Assembly (NCBI GenBank): GCA_035545735.1
Contig: DASZXS010000019.1
Location: 62,001 to 126,000 of the forward strand
Length of the DNA stretch: 64,000 nt
Direction of reading: 5' to 3'
Origin: JAJYKC01 sp035545735
GTDB lineage: Bacteria; Acidobacteriota; Terriglobia; Bryobacterales; Bryobacteraceae
In this document: piece by piece, positions 43,195 to 52,045 of the stretch
How positions within the stretch are numbered: position 1 is the stretch's first letter
Layout of the letters: each line of letters opens with the position of its first letter
The notes under the pieces: model-generated
What the model was told of the DNA's origin: nothing
The model's input: the letters and a program-made list of their open reading frames with translations, nothing else
The model's database searches: none
Translations under genes and position numbers: made by a program

Positions 43195-43465
43195 GGAGAT
43201 AATCTTACGACGTCCGGGGCCGCCGCTACGCAACCAGCACGCGCACAGCCGCTACCCGTGGGCATCTCTCTGACTGAGCCGCACTTACCCCGCCTCGGAT
43301 TTTTCCTCTGTCCGGCGGGTTCCTCGGACAAACGGAACTAACCCGTCAAACTCCTGTAAAACAGTGCAATAACGCCGGTTTTGCTACTCCGTTTTAGCTA
43401 AAATTAACTCAGTTGCTCTAAGCGAGAGAGATCAGGCCCCGTTAGATTCCAGCTATTACACGGAT
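43195..43465. other. Divergent intergenic region with a 12-base perfect palindrome
   Basis: About 270 bases between the Nif3-like gene (leftward) and the beta-helix gene (rightward). The part from 43355 on is A/T-rich and contains TTTTAGCTAAAA (43392-43403), a perfect palindrome that could be an operator or the core of a promoter. No convincing -35/-10 pair was found on either strand. Confidence 0.4.
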
Positions 43466-45649
43466 ATGATTTTGCGGTTCCTCCTGCTCGTTACCGTTGC
43501 CGCCGCTAGTGTGTTTGCTCAGCCGGCGCCATGGATCCAGCTCGCCTCCGGCGCAGCGCGCCCCACAACCTGCACGTCCGGGACAGCATTCTTTGAAACG
43601 AGCGCGCCGCTTGCCAAAGCCTTCCTGGTATGCGATTCCTCCGGCAAATGGACGCAACAGGATCCCGATCAATACAACGTCTTCATCGTCCAGAATTTCG
43701 GCGCGAAAGGGGACGGGGCGGCGGATGATCTCACGGCGCTCCGAAACGCCGCGGATACCGCGTCGCACGCAGGCGGCATTGTGTTTTTCCCTCCGGGAAC
43801 CTACCGGCATTCCGGGATGGTCGATTTTGGGTCGAACACCCTGGTCCAGGGCGCCGGAGATTCGAGCATCGTCACCGGGTCGAACCACAACAACTCCGCT
43901 CTGCGTTTTGTCAACTCCAGAAACTCCGGAATCCAGCAAATCCGCACCGTCTCGCACGCGACAACCCGGCTGACCACCGACACCTCCGCCGCGATTCTCT
44001 TCTTCGGAGCGAGTTCCTGTTTTGCGAGAAACGTGGCGGTGGAGGGCAGCGCTTCGGTAGGAATCATGGTGGAGGGCAGCGCGCAGATGGTCATCGACTC
44101 CAACCGCGTCAGGAACACGGAAGCCGACGGAATTCATGTCGTCGGCGGCTCGCACGACGTCCAGGTCATCAATAATCGCGCCTACAACACGGGCGACGAT
44201 TCGTTCTCGGCGGTGGCCTACGCCGACGCCTCGCAGACCAGGAACGTAACCTTCGATTCCAATGTAAGCATGCTGTCCCGCGCGCGCGGAGTGGCTTGTA
44301 TCGGTCCGGCTAACTGCACCATTACTAACAACAAGATTTACAATCCTGTGGGGCACGGCATCGCTATTTCTTATGAATCGTCGTATAACACCTACCATCC
44401 CAGCGGCGCGGTAGTGAAACATAACCTGGTGAGAGGGGCGTCCTCCGTTGTGATGAATCCCTTATTGGTGGCTTTTGCAACGAATGTACAGGTGGCCGAT
44501 CTTCAGATCTACGATAGTTCACCGCTCTATTGCCACGGGTCGAGCCAGGTTAAACTCACAGGCATTCGGGTCTGGAATGCCCAGGGCGCGGCGATTCTGG
44601 GAGCGGCCTGCAGTCAACTGGCTTTACAGGATGTACAGGTCAACACGGCCTCCGGCCAAGGCATCAATTTCCAGGGCGTGCAGGGGGGTTCTCTTGCGAA
44701 TGTGACGCTCTCGAATATTTTCGCCGGCGGCAGCACGGGCGCCGGAGCCATTGAGATTGACGATTCGAGCAATATCACCGGCAGCGCCAGCGTCGTGACC
44801 GGCGGAAACAACGGGAACTCGCCGGGAGGTCTCATCAGCGTGTTCAATAGCACGGGCACCTCGGTCGGAGTTGCCGCGTCGAAGGACCCCCTTCCGTCAC
44901 AGCCATCGGTAGAGGCCAAGGGTGTTGTAGGTTCGGGTTTCAACTCTCCCCCGGTGCAGTCCATCTCTGAAAACGGAATGCTCAGTGTCTTTGGGTCCGC
45001 GCTTTCCGGAGACTCGGCGGGAGTTCAGGCCCAATCGGGAAACCTTGTGGATTCTTACCTTCCGCAGTCGCTCAGTTCCACGTGCGTCGAGGCCGGCGGC
45101 AGGCGGACGTACCTGCTGTTCGCTTCAAAGGGCCAGATCAACTTTGTCACGCCGTCATTGCCGCCGGGAGAGAGTGCGATGGTGGAGGTGGTGTCCAACT
45201 GCGGTCAACCGGACGAAATCCGCAGTAACGCCGTGATGCTTCCGGTCGTGAGTGCCGCTCCCGAATTCTTTCTGGCGGCTCGAAATGGGGCAAACAAGAA
45301 TCACGCGATCGTACTGGATACGGAGACCCTCACGCCCCGGACGGTGGTCCACCCCGGGGAAGAAGTCACGCTCTATCTGGGAGGACTAGGGGCACTGCGC
45401 AATGGCTTGGCCCCGGGTCTGGTCGGCGGCGGCGCCGATTCCACGCTTCTACCTGTCAGCGTGCTGCTGGGCGGAACACCGCTCTCTTCCGGGAACGTGC
45501 TGTATTGTGGATCGAGCGGCTATGCGGGACTCTACCAGTTGAACCTGCGCTTGCCGGCAACGCTGCCGAACGGCGACGTGCCGATAGAGGTCACCATCGG
45601 AGGAGCCAGCACGGCTTCGGGTGTCTATCTCTCCGTCTCCCCCAAATAG
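43466..45649 (+). CDS. Exported right-handed beta-helix protein with Solibacter-type C-terminal domain
   Basis: A 727-residue protein. Signal peptide MILRFLLLVTVAAASVFA; NFGAKGDGAADDLTALRNAA (about residues 75-95) is the pectate-lyase-superfamily opening, followed by a long parallel beta-helix with asparagine-rich turns (FVNSRNSGIQQIRTVS, VEGSASVGIMVEGSAQM, NTGDDSFSAVAY, ITNNKIYNP) up to about residue 470. Residues about 490-727 form the beta-rich C-terminal domain known from Solibacter surface proteins (TIGR03437 type; GQINFVTPSLPPGESAMVEVVSN, YLGGLGALRNGLAPG). Probably binds or cleaves polysaccharide. Clear paralog of the convergent gene at 45652-46926. Confidence 0.87.
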   Translation: MILRFLLLVTVAAASVFAQPAPWIQLASGAARPTTCTSGTAFFETSAPLAKAFLVCDSSGKWTQQDPDQYNVFIVQNFGAKGDGAADDLTALRNAADTASHAGGIVFFPPGTYRHSGMVDFGSNTLVQGAGDSSIVTGSNHNNSALRFVNSRNSGIQQIRTVSHATTRLTTDTSAAILFFGASSCFARNVAVEGSASVGIMVEGSAQMVIDSNRVRNTEADGIHVVGGSHDVQVINNRAYNTGDDSFSAVAYADASQTRNVTFDSNVSMLSRARGVACIGPANCTITNNKIYNPVGHGIAISYESSYNTYHPSGAVVKHNLVRGASSVVMNPLLVAFATNVQVADLQIYDSSPLYCHGSSQVKLTGIRVWNAQGAAILGAACSQLALQDVQVNTASGQGINFQGVQGGSLANVTLSNIFAGGSTGAGAIEIDDSSNITGSASVVTGGNNGNSPGGLISVFNSTGTSVGVAASKDPLPSQPSVEAKGVVGSGFNSPPVQSISENGMLSVFGSALSGDSAGVQAQSGNLVDSYLPQSLSSTCVEAGGRRTYLLFASKGQINFVTPSLPPGESAMVEVVSNCGQPDEIRSNAVMLPVVSAAPEFFLAARNGANKNHAIVLDTETLTPRTVVHPGEEVTLYLGGLGALRNGLAPGLVGGGADSTLLPVSVLLGGTPLSSGNVLYCGSSGYAGLYQLNLRLPATLPNGDVPIEVTIGGASTASGVYLSVSPK

Positions 45650-45651
45650 GC

Positions 45652-46926
45652 TCACTGGTCGGAAGTCCGCACATCCACCTGATCCGATCCCGCGACGCGA
45701 ACGCGTCCGGCCCGCCCGTCTCCTCCCGCCTTGCGGATCGTGTTCCCATCCCCGTTGACCCTGCTGCTTTCGGCAATATCGATCCCGCCCCGATCGTCTC
45801 CGCCGGCGCTTTCCACATGGTTGCCGCTGACTTCCCCGCCGCGTACACGCTCCAGCAGGATGCCGGGACCGGTCGCATGGACCAGATGATTTCTTCGCAA
45901 CCGGACGCTGGACGAATCCCGGGCAAGAATGGCTGGGCCGCGGGCGTCGCGAACGGTGGTTTCCTCGATATCGACACCCGCGCTGTTATGGATGAAGAGC
46001 GAATTGCTTCCCGACACCTGGTTTCCCCCGATGCGCACATCCTCAGCGCCGTCCACCAGAATGGCGTTCATACCCCGCCCGCCGGCCCCGTCAATCACAT
46101 TTCCTGAAACGCTCGCATGGCGCGGATGGTGCGTCTGGTAGGCCTGCTCAAACGCGACCGCGATGCCGTGCCCTCTCGGGTTGGAGATCTTATTCCCCGA
46201 GATGACGCAGTCCGCCGCCCCGATGCAGCTAACGCCGCGGGCGCGCGAATTGGAACTGGTATTGTTCCGTATGGTTACCCCGGTGGTTTGAGGGCCGTTG
46301 CCGTAGGCCACCGCGGCGAAGGAGTCATCGCCGGTGTTTTCCGCGGTGTTGGATTCCACCAGCACATCGGTTGAACCGGCCACCACGTGAACGCCGTCCG
46401 CCATCTCATTGCGTATGTCGTTTCCGGTGACGCGAATGCCGTGGCTTCCGTGAACGAGTATCCCCGCGGACGCGCCGCCATCAATAGCGACTCCATGGAT
46501 GGAGCAATTGCTCGAATCCACCAGCAGGATGCCGGCGGAATCGTCGTTCTGTTTTCGCGGGCTCGCGGCGCCGGAGATTTTGAGGTCGCTCACCCCGCAG
46601 TTGGAGGCATTCGCAAAGCGGATCGCCGAGCGTTCGGCATTGGTCGCGCGAACAGTGGTCTCTCCCGGGCCGGCGCCGCTCAGCGTGACGTTCGAACCAA
46701 AATTCAGCACGTCGCCATGAGCGTAGATGCCCGGCGGGAGCCATACGATTCCTCCGCCCGCTTTTGCGGCGGCCGCTGCCGCGGCTTGAATGGCGCCTTG
46801 ATCGTCCGCCGATCCATTCCCGGCCGCTCCATAGTCCTTCACGTTGAACCGGGACGCGCCGGTCTGGCTCGCGGCCGCCGTTGCCGCTGCAAGGGCACAC
46901 CAGGCGAGAGGCGCTAGCCGCGGCAT
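45652..46926 (-). CDS. Exported right-handed beta-helix protein, paralog of 43466-45649 without the C-terminal domain
   Basis: A 424-residue protein. Signal peptide MPRLAPLAWCALAAATAAASQ; DYGAAGNGSADDQGAIQAAA is the pectate-lyase-like opening; the helix continues with VTLSGAGPGETTVRATN, NTAENTGDDSFAAVAYG and RARGVSCIGAADCVISGNKISNPRGHGIAVAFE. The last two segments match the neighbour at 43466 nearly residue for residue. It ends before the Solibacter-type domain. Its start overlaps the end of the GT4 gene of locus B by 13 bases, so it is probably the last gene of that transcript and may act on the locus B polysaccharide. Confidence 0.85.
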   Translation of the reverse strand: MPRLAPLAWCALAAATAAASQTGASRFNVKDYGAAGNGSADDQGAIQAAAAAAAKAGGGIVWLPPGIYAHGDVLNFGSNVTLSGAGPGETTVRATNAERSAIRFANASNCGVSDLKISGAASPRKQNDDSAGILLVDSSNCSIHGVAIDGGASAGILVHGSHGIRVTGNDIRNEMADGVHVVAGSTDVLVESNTAENTGDDSFAAVAYGNGPQTTGVTIRNNTSSNSRARGVSCIGAADCVISGNKISNPRGHGIAVAFEQAYQTHHPRHASVSGNVIDGAGGRGMNAILVDGAEDVRIGGNQVSGSNSLFIHNSAGVDIEETTVRDARGPAILARDSSSVRLRRNHLVHATGPGILLERVRGGEVSGNHVESAGGDDRGGIDIAESSRVNGDGNTIRKAGGDGRAGRVRVAGSDQVDVRTSDQ

Positions 46927-48107
46927 AAGCGCAGGTAGAGCTCCTCGATATCCTCCACCATTCGGGGAAGATCGAAGTGCTGTTCCACCCGCTCCCTTCC
47001 AGCCGCGCCGAACCGCGCTGCGAGGCCGGAGTCGCCGGCCAGCGTCAGTACTTTCGCGGCGAATCCTTCCGCATCACCGGCCTCCGAGAGAAAACCCGTC
47101 CGCCCGTCGGCCACCAGTTCTCTACTCCCCGCCACGTTTGTCGCCACCACGGGCTTGCCCAGCGCCATCGCCTCGCAGGTCACATATCCGAACGACTCAT
47201 AACGGGAAGTGAGGGCAAAGATGTCGAGCGACGCGAGCAGGGGACGCAGATCCGGGTAATAGCCGGGAAAGTGAACTCGCTTTTCCAGGCCCAGCAGGCG
47301 CGATTTTTCCAACACCTTTGCGCGCAGTTCGCCGTCGCCGGCCCAGACGAAATGAACGTCGCGGTCGCACTGGCAGACAATCTCCGCCACTCTCAGAAAC
47401 ATAAACGGATCTTTCTGATCCGCCAGCCGCCCCGCGCTGCCCACCAGCAACGCCGTGGCGGGAATGCCCAGTCTCTCGCGCACACCGTGCGGAAGCGACG
47501 GATCGCGGTAGGCCTGCACATCCACCGCTGCCGTCACAAAATGAATCTTATCCGCCGGCACCAGGTTGTAGGACAGAAGCTGTTCTTTCTCGGACCGGCT
47601 CACCGCCATGAGGCCGTCGGTAAAAAAACCGGCGAACTTCTCGATTGGCTTATAAATCGGATTCACCGCGATCGCAATCGCGTGCGGCGAGTAGAGCGTC
47701 ACCGCTTTCCGGCGAGCCATTTTCGAAGCGAGACGCCCCAGAAATCCCGCCTTCGAGCTGTGGCTATGCACGATATCGAAGCGGGATTGCCGCATCAGGC
47801 GATAGAGTCCCCGTAGCGATTTCAGGTCGTCGCGCGGGTGTACCTGGCGCGTCATGGAAATCTCCGTGGTGTGGACTCCGCGCCGCTGAATCTTTTCTAA
47901 ATCGCTGAGAAATCGCCGGTCGGATCGAATCAGCGAGTAAGCGAACGAGACGTCGAACCGATCGAGGTCATGATTCAGTAAAACGTCGGCCACAAAGCGT
48001 GCCGCCCCGGCCGAGGTCGCCTCGAGAATGTGAAGGACGCGCAGCCGCGCCGGCCGGGTTTCAACCGCGATGCGCCTCTCGATGCCCAGGGCCGCCCCGG
48101 CGCTCAT
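46914..48107 (-). CDS. GT4 family glycosyltransferase of locus B
   Basis: A 397-residue GT-B enzyme. RVLHILEATSAGAARFVADVL opens the acceptor domain; FDIVHSHSSKAGFLGRLA is typical of the WecB/capsule GT4 branch; the donor domain has VGSAGRLADQKDPFMFL, FVWAGDGELR and the E-x7-E region TSRYESFGYVTCEAMALGKPVVAT. ATG 48107 overlaps the preceding stop (ATGA) and follows a strong GGGGGAG ribosome site; the longer frame from 48368 lies inside the upstream gene and is rejected. Confidence 0.87.
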   Translation of the reverse strand: MSAGAALGIERRIAVETRPARLRVLHILEATSAGAARFVADVLLNHDLDRFDVSFAYSLIRSDRRFLSDLEKIQRRGVHTTEISMTRQVHPRDDLKSLRGLYRLMRQSRFDIVHSHSSKAGFLGRLASKMARRKAVTLYSPHAIAIAVNPIYKPIEKFAGFFTDGLMAVSRSEKEQLLSYNLVPADKIHFVTAAVDVQAYRDPSLPHGVRERLGIPATALLVGSAGRLADQKDPFMFLRVAEIVCQCDRDVHFVWAGDGELRAKVLEKSRLLGLEKRVHFPGYYPDLRPLLASLDIFALTSRYESFGYVTCEAMALGKPVVATNVAGSRELVADGRTGFLSEAGDAEGFAAKVLTLAGDSGLAARFGAAGRERVEQHFDLPRMVEDIEELYLRLCRG

Positions 48108-49228
48108 GATCTCCCCCTCCCAATCCGCAGCTTTTCCCGCTCGTGCTCCAGCACTTCCCACGTCTGGCGCGCGGCAGTGTCCCAACTGAATTTTTCGGCT
48201 TGGGCGAGCCCGCGCAGACGGTATACGTAACGCAGGTTCGCGTCCAAGGCGATATCGACTATTCCGCGTGCGATCTGCGCGACATCCAGCGGATTCACTA
48301 AAACGGCAGCCGACGCGGCCACCTCCAGCAGCGACGACGTATTTGCGCAGAGAACCGGCGCTCCGCACGCCATGGCTTCGAGCGGAGGGAAACCGAACCC
48401 CTCCGCGAGCGAGGGGAACACGAAGCCGGTTGCGCCCGCATAGAGTCCGGGGAGAAACTTATCGTCCAGGTAGCCCGGAAAAAGCACACGCTCCGGAGGG
48501 CGCCGTAGATCGAGACCCGCAAACACCGTCCCGCTTCCCGCGCCTCCGGCCAGCACCAGCCAGGTATCCGGCGGCAGGTGCGGCAGCGCTCTTTCCCAGG
48601 CGTCCAGAATTCGTCTCACGTTCTTTCTTGGCTCAAGCGAGGAGACGCTCAGAAAATAGGAGCCGTCCGGAAGTCCAATAGCCCGGCGCGCCGCCGCGGC
48701 CGCTTCCGCCGGTTGCACGCGAAATTGCTCCCCCACCCCGCTGTGCACCACGGTGATCCGGTCCTCCGGGATTCCCGTGGTTTCCACGATTCTCTGCTTG
48801 GTGTAGTGAGACACCGCAATGATGTGCCGTGCCCGCCGGATCAGGGGAGGAACCACCGCGCGAAAACCGCGCACGAATCCGGAATGGAACCACTCGGGAT
48901 AGTCCAGCGGAAACATGTCGTGAATGGTGACAACCTGCCGGGTATACCAGCGCGGTCCCGAATTGCAGGGGCTCCACAGCAGATTCCATCCGGTCCGCCA
49001 GGGAAGCGCGAACTGTTCCCAGGCATGACCCCTCGGACCCTTGAGTTTGGCCTTCGGTTCAATGACCTCAACGCGATCCTCGAAGCGCGATACCAGTTCG
49101 TTCGCGTAGCGCTGCATGCCGGTAAGCTTGTGAACGCGAAAACGTCCGTTCACCATCACCGGCGATTGCGCAGCCCGCGCGCCCGCCCGAGCCGGTCGAG
49201 CCGCCGTTGCCTCCGCTTCCACCGGCAT
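48104..49228 (-). CDS. GT4 family glycosyltransferase of locus B
   Basis: A 374-residue GT-B enzyme of the type that begins MVNGRFRVHKLTGMQRYANEL (about residues 25-45), followed by VVTIHDMFPLDYPEWF, HIIAVSHYTKQRIVE and the donor motifs SVSSLEPRKNVRRILDAW, LVLAGGAGSGTVF, FPSLAEGFGFPPLEAMACGAPVLCA. Its start directly follows the stop of the WbaP-like gene (TAA then ATG). Similar enzymes are mannosyl- or rhamnosyltransferases; specificity here is unknown. Confidence 0.87.
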   Translation of the reverse strand: MPVEAEATAARPARAGARAAQSPVMVNGRFRVHKLTGMQRYANELVSRFEDRVEVIEPKAKLKGPRGHAWEQFALPWRTGWNLLWSPCNSGPRWYTRQVVTIHDMFPLDYPEWFHSGFVRGFRAVVPPLIRRARHIIAVSHYTKQRIVETTGIPEDRITVVHSGVGEQFRVQPAEAAAAARRAIGLPDGSYFLSVSSLEPRKNVRRILDAWERALPHLPPDTWLVLAGGAGSGTVFAGLDLRRPPERVLFPGYLDDKFLPGLYAGATGFVFPSLAEGFGFPPLEAMACGAPVLCANTSSLLEVAASAAVLVNPLDVAQIARGIVDIALDANLRYVYRLRGLAQAEKFSWDTAARQTWEVLEHEREKLRIGRGRS

Positions 49229-50674
49229 TTAATAGGCTCCTTTCCGCAGCACCACGGCTCCAATGGTTCGAAACAAGATGCAGAGATCGAGCCACACCGA
49301 CCAGTTGCGCACATAGAAGCTATCCAGCCGCACGCGCTCTTCATACGATGTGTCGTTACGTCCGGATACCTGCCAGAGCCCCGTAAGACCCGCTTTCACT
49401 TTTGTATAAAGATCAAAGCCCGGGCCATACTTGTCCACCTCGGCGAGCACAATCGGTCGCGGACCCACCAGGCTCATTTCCCCTTTGAGAACATTCCAGA
49501 TTTGTGGCAGTTCATCGAGGCTCGTCTTTCGCAGCACTCTCCCCACCCGCGTCACGCGTGGATCGTTCTTGAGCTTGTGATCGCGCTCCCACTCTTCGCG
49601 AAGCTCCGGATGCTGTTGCAGGTGCGCTTCGAGGAGATGGTCGGCGTTCGGAATCATGGTGCGAAATTTCCACGCCTTGAACTGCCTGCCGCCGCGGCCG
49701 ATGCGCCGCTGCCCGTAAAACGCCGGACCCGGGGAATCCAGCCGGATCGCCAGGTAGAGCAGCGCAAACAGCGGGAGGAATACGATACCGCCCGCCACCG
49801 TCAACACCAGATCCAGCGTGCGTTTGGCGATCAGTGTTTCCTTCATCAGGAACTGATGGCAGACTTCGAGTCCAAGCATGTTGCCGACGCTGCGGGGCAC
49901 CACCCACAAGCTGGAGAATTCCATGATGTCGGCGATGTAGATAATATGCGAGAAGCTGAAGCCCTGCGTCTCGAAGCGGTCGACCACGTCCGCGCCGCGC
50001 TTCCCGTTGTCGGTGACGATGGCATACGTGAAGCGGTTGGAGACCGCCAGTTCTCTCGACAAATCATACGGGTCCATCACGGTTACGCCGCCCACCACGC
50101 GGCGGGCCGTATTGGGATCCACCACCGCAATTGGTTTCAACCCGATACCGGGATCCTTCCGCAGAGTGCGCACAACCGACTCGCCGATGGCGCCCGAGCC
50201 AAACACAACCGCGGGATACCCCCACCAGTTCCGCTCCGCGAATAGCTGCCTGACCAGCGCCCGAAGAATTGGCAGCAGGATCACGCTCAGGAAAATCGCC
50301 AGGTACAAAGTCCAGGTGAAATATTGCGTGGCGCCGCGAAGCGACACCGTGACCGCGGCGAGGCCCAAAAATACCAGCGCCGACGAAATCATGGCTCTTC
50401 TTAGTTCGTCCGGCGGGCTCAATGCCACGCCGGAGTAAAGACCGATGCTTGCGTACACCAGCAAAAATGCAAACAGGAAGGGCCAGAGCCGGAGATATCC
50501 TCCCAGACCCAGGCTGCCGTTCACGGCGAACTTGCATAGAAGACTGATGGCAACGGAAAGTAACAATGCCACGGCGTCGGTCGCAACCAGGCACGCCACT
50601 GTATACAGCGGGCGGCTGGGAACCCACGCCGGATGCTCGAGTTTTTTATTTAGTCTTTGAACGGATGTTGCCAT
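49229..50674 (-). CDS. WbaP-type polyprenyl glycosylphosphotransferase, initiator of locus B
   Basis: A 481-residue membrane enzyme. Four to five N-terminal helices (about 25-145), a nucleotide-binding-like middle domain (VVFGSGAIGESVVRTLRKD near 165), a re-entrant helix near 280-305 (LVLTVAGGIVFLPLFALLYLAI), and the C-terminal catalytic domain with GPAFYGQRRIGRGGRQFKAWKFRTM, the catalytic Asp387-Glu388 in TSLDELPQIWNVLKGEMSLVGPRP, and GLTGLWQVSGRN. It transfers a hexose-1-phosphate (galactose or glucose) to undecaprenyl phosphate, starting repeat-unit assembly. This is a different family from the WecA-like initiator in locus A. Confidence 0.92.
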   Translation of the reverse strand: MATSVQRLNKKLEHPAWVPSRPLYTVACLVATDAVALLLSVAISLLCKFAVNGSLGLGGYLRLWPFLFAFLLVYASIGLYSGVALSPPDELRRAMISSALVFLGLAAVTVSLRGATQYFTWTLYLAIFLSVILLPILRALVRQLFAERNWWGYPAVVFGSGAIGESVVRTLRKDPGIGLKPIAVVDPNTARRVVGGVTVMDPYDLSRELAVSNRFTYAIVTDNGKRGADVVDRFETQGFSFSHIIYIADIMEFSSLWVVPRSVGNMLGLEVCHQFLMKETLIAKRTLDLVLTVAGGIVFLPLFALLYLAIRLDSPGPAFYGQRRIGRGGRQFKAWKFRTMIPNADHLLEAHLQQHPELREEWERDHKLKNDPRVTRVGRVLRKTSLDELPQIWNVLKGEMSLVGPRPIVLAEVDKYGPGFDLYTKVKAGLTGLWQVSGRNDTSYEERVRLDSFYVRNWSVWLDLCILFRTIGAVVLRKGAY

Positions 50675-50713
50675 TGTGCTAATGCGCCTCGAAAAATTGT
50701 TTTTTGGTCTTTT

Positions 50714-52045
50714 TCACACCGTCGACTCCTGGGAGCGCGGGGTGATCTTCCGGGGTGAAACTGCCGCTACTACGGGGCGGCCCAACGGCTCTCTGAAGAG
50801 AAACAGAACGCTGATAATCAGCAGGAACATGGGCGGAAAGAATCGTCCGTCCGACCAATACAGGACCCGCGACGCTTCTACCAGCGAAGTAAAGATCGCG
50901 GGAAATAAAAACAGGCCCGCCGGCGACCGGTTCACAAACTCCCGGTACAGATAGCCGGCGATCACGCCGCAGAGCGCCCAATAAAGCACTCCCCCGGCGA
51001 TTCCAAAGTCCACGACAGGCAGGAAGAACCCGCTTGGATTATTGAACTCCGGATTTGCGGAACTGCCGAGCAGATCGATGTACCCGGCTTCACTAAGCGA
51101 TACCGCCGGAAAAATGGCGGTGACCAGATCTTTCACTATGGGAAACTTCCACGCGAAGGAAAACGTGAAATACGGAGCGCCGAGCGGAGCCGTCAGACTT
51201 GCCACCATCAACGCTCCGTTGTTTAGAGCGGTGGAATAGTAGCCCACGAGCCGCAGAGCCGCGAAACGCCAAAAGCTACTTTCGTGCGCGGCATAATAGC
51301 CGAGCCACGAACGGGAATATTCAAAAGCGCTGAACACCAGGAACAGCACCCCGCCGCCCAGCGCCGGCGCCAGGTTCACCGCCGCTCGCCAGAGCTTGCC
51401 GGACGCGGGCCGAAGCAGTAAATACGAAATGAGACACGGGAGCGCAAGTTCGATGAGCGCCAGCCGCTCGCTGTTTAGAATCGCGCGGCACAGCGCGCAA
51501 GCGAGGACGGCGGCGGTCTGCCAGCGAACGCGTTTCCAGCCCTGCGCGAACCCGAGCGGCACGGCGAGCACGACGCAGGAGATTCCGAACTGCGTCATGG
51601 TGGTCACACCCGGAACCGTGGTCAGGTAATGCTCGCGAAGAATATAGACGGCGCCGTCCTTCCCCGTGAAGCCGTCCAGGATCAACTGCGCGCTGATTCC
51701 GTTCTTGACCGCCACCGCCGCCCACGCCAGATAGCCGGCCATGCAAAGGAAAAAACTCAATAGGAATGCACGCCGGACCAGGTCCCACGGAATGCGCTCC
51801 TCCCACGAGAACCGGTCGTTGACGTTACCGCCTCGCTGGCGCCGCGCTTGTCCGACCATCGTTCCGAAGGCGAAGGCCGCAATACACGCCAGCACGGTCA
51901 GTAGGGCATGAACATCGAAGAACTTGCCCGTCTTCCAATAGAATTCGTACGTCTCCGGCGGAGTGGCATACGCCGCGATGGCCACCAGAATCGCCGGAAT
52001 ACCCAACGCCGCGACCGGATGAAACCACCACGCGCCCGCGCGCAT
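50714..52045 (-). CDS. Wzy-like polysaccharide polymerase of locus B
   Basis: A 443-residue polytopic membrane protein with about 11-12 helices and a periplasmic loop of about 60 residues near 320-370 (TAIFPAVSLSEAGYIDLLGSSANPEFNNPSG), a common feature of repeat-unit polymerases. Gene order (between flippase and initiator) supports the call; no conserved catalytic motif can be shown. Its ATG overlaps the stop of the flippase gene by one base. It shows no obvious similarity to the locus A polymerase. Confidence 0.7.
   Translation of the reverse strand: MRAGAWWFHPVAALGIPAILVAIAAYATPPETYEFYWKTGKFFDVHALLTVLACIAAFAFGTMVGQARRQRGGNVNDRFSWEERIPWDLVRRAFLLSFFLCMAGYLAWAAVAVKNGISAQLILDGFTGKDGAVYILREHYLTTVPGVTTMTQFGISCVVLAVPLGFAQGWKRVRWQTAAVLACALCRAILNSERLALIELALPCLISYLLLRPASGKLWRAAVNLAPALGGGVLFLVFSAFEYSRSWLGYYAAHESSFWRFAALRLVGYYSTALNNGALMVASLTAPLGAPYFTFSFAWKFPIVKDLVTAIFPAVSLSEAGYIDLLGSSANPEFNNPSGFFLPVVDFGIAGGVLYWALCGVIAGYLYREFVNRSPAGLFLFPAIFTSLVEASRVLYWSDGRFFPPMFLLIISVLFLFREPLGRPVVAAVSPRKITPRSQESTV

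Noticed and set aside
48108..48368. N-terminal extension of the GT4 gene of locus B
   Set aside because: It lies wholly over the upstream glycosyltransferase in another frame; ATG 48107 has a strong ribosome site and ATGA overlap.
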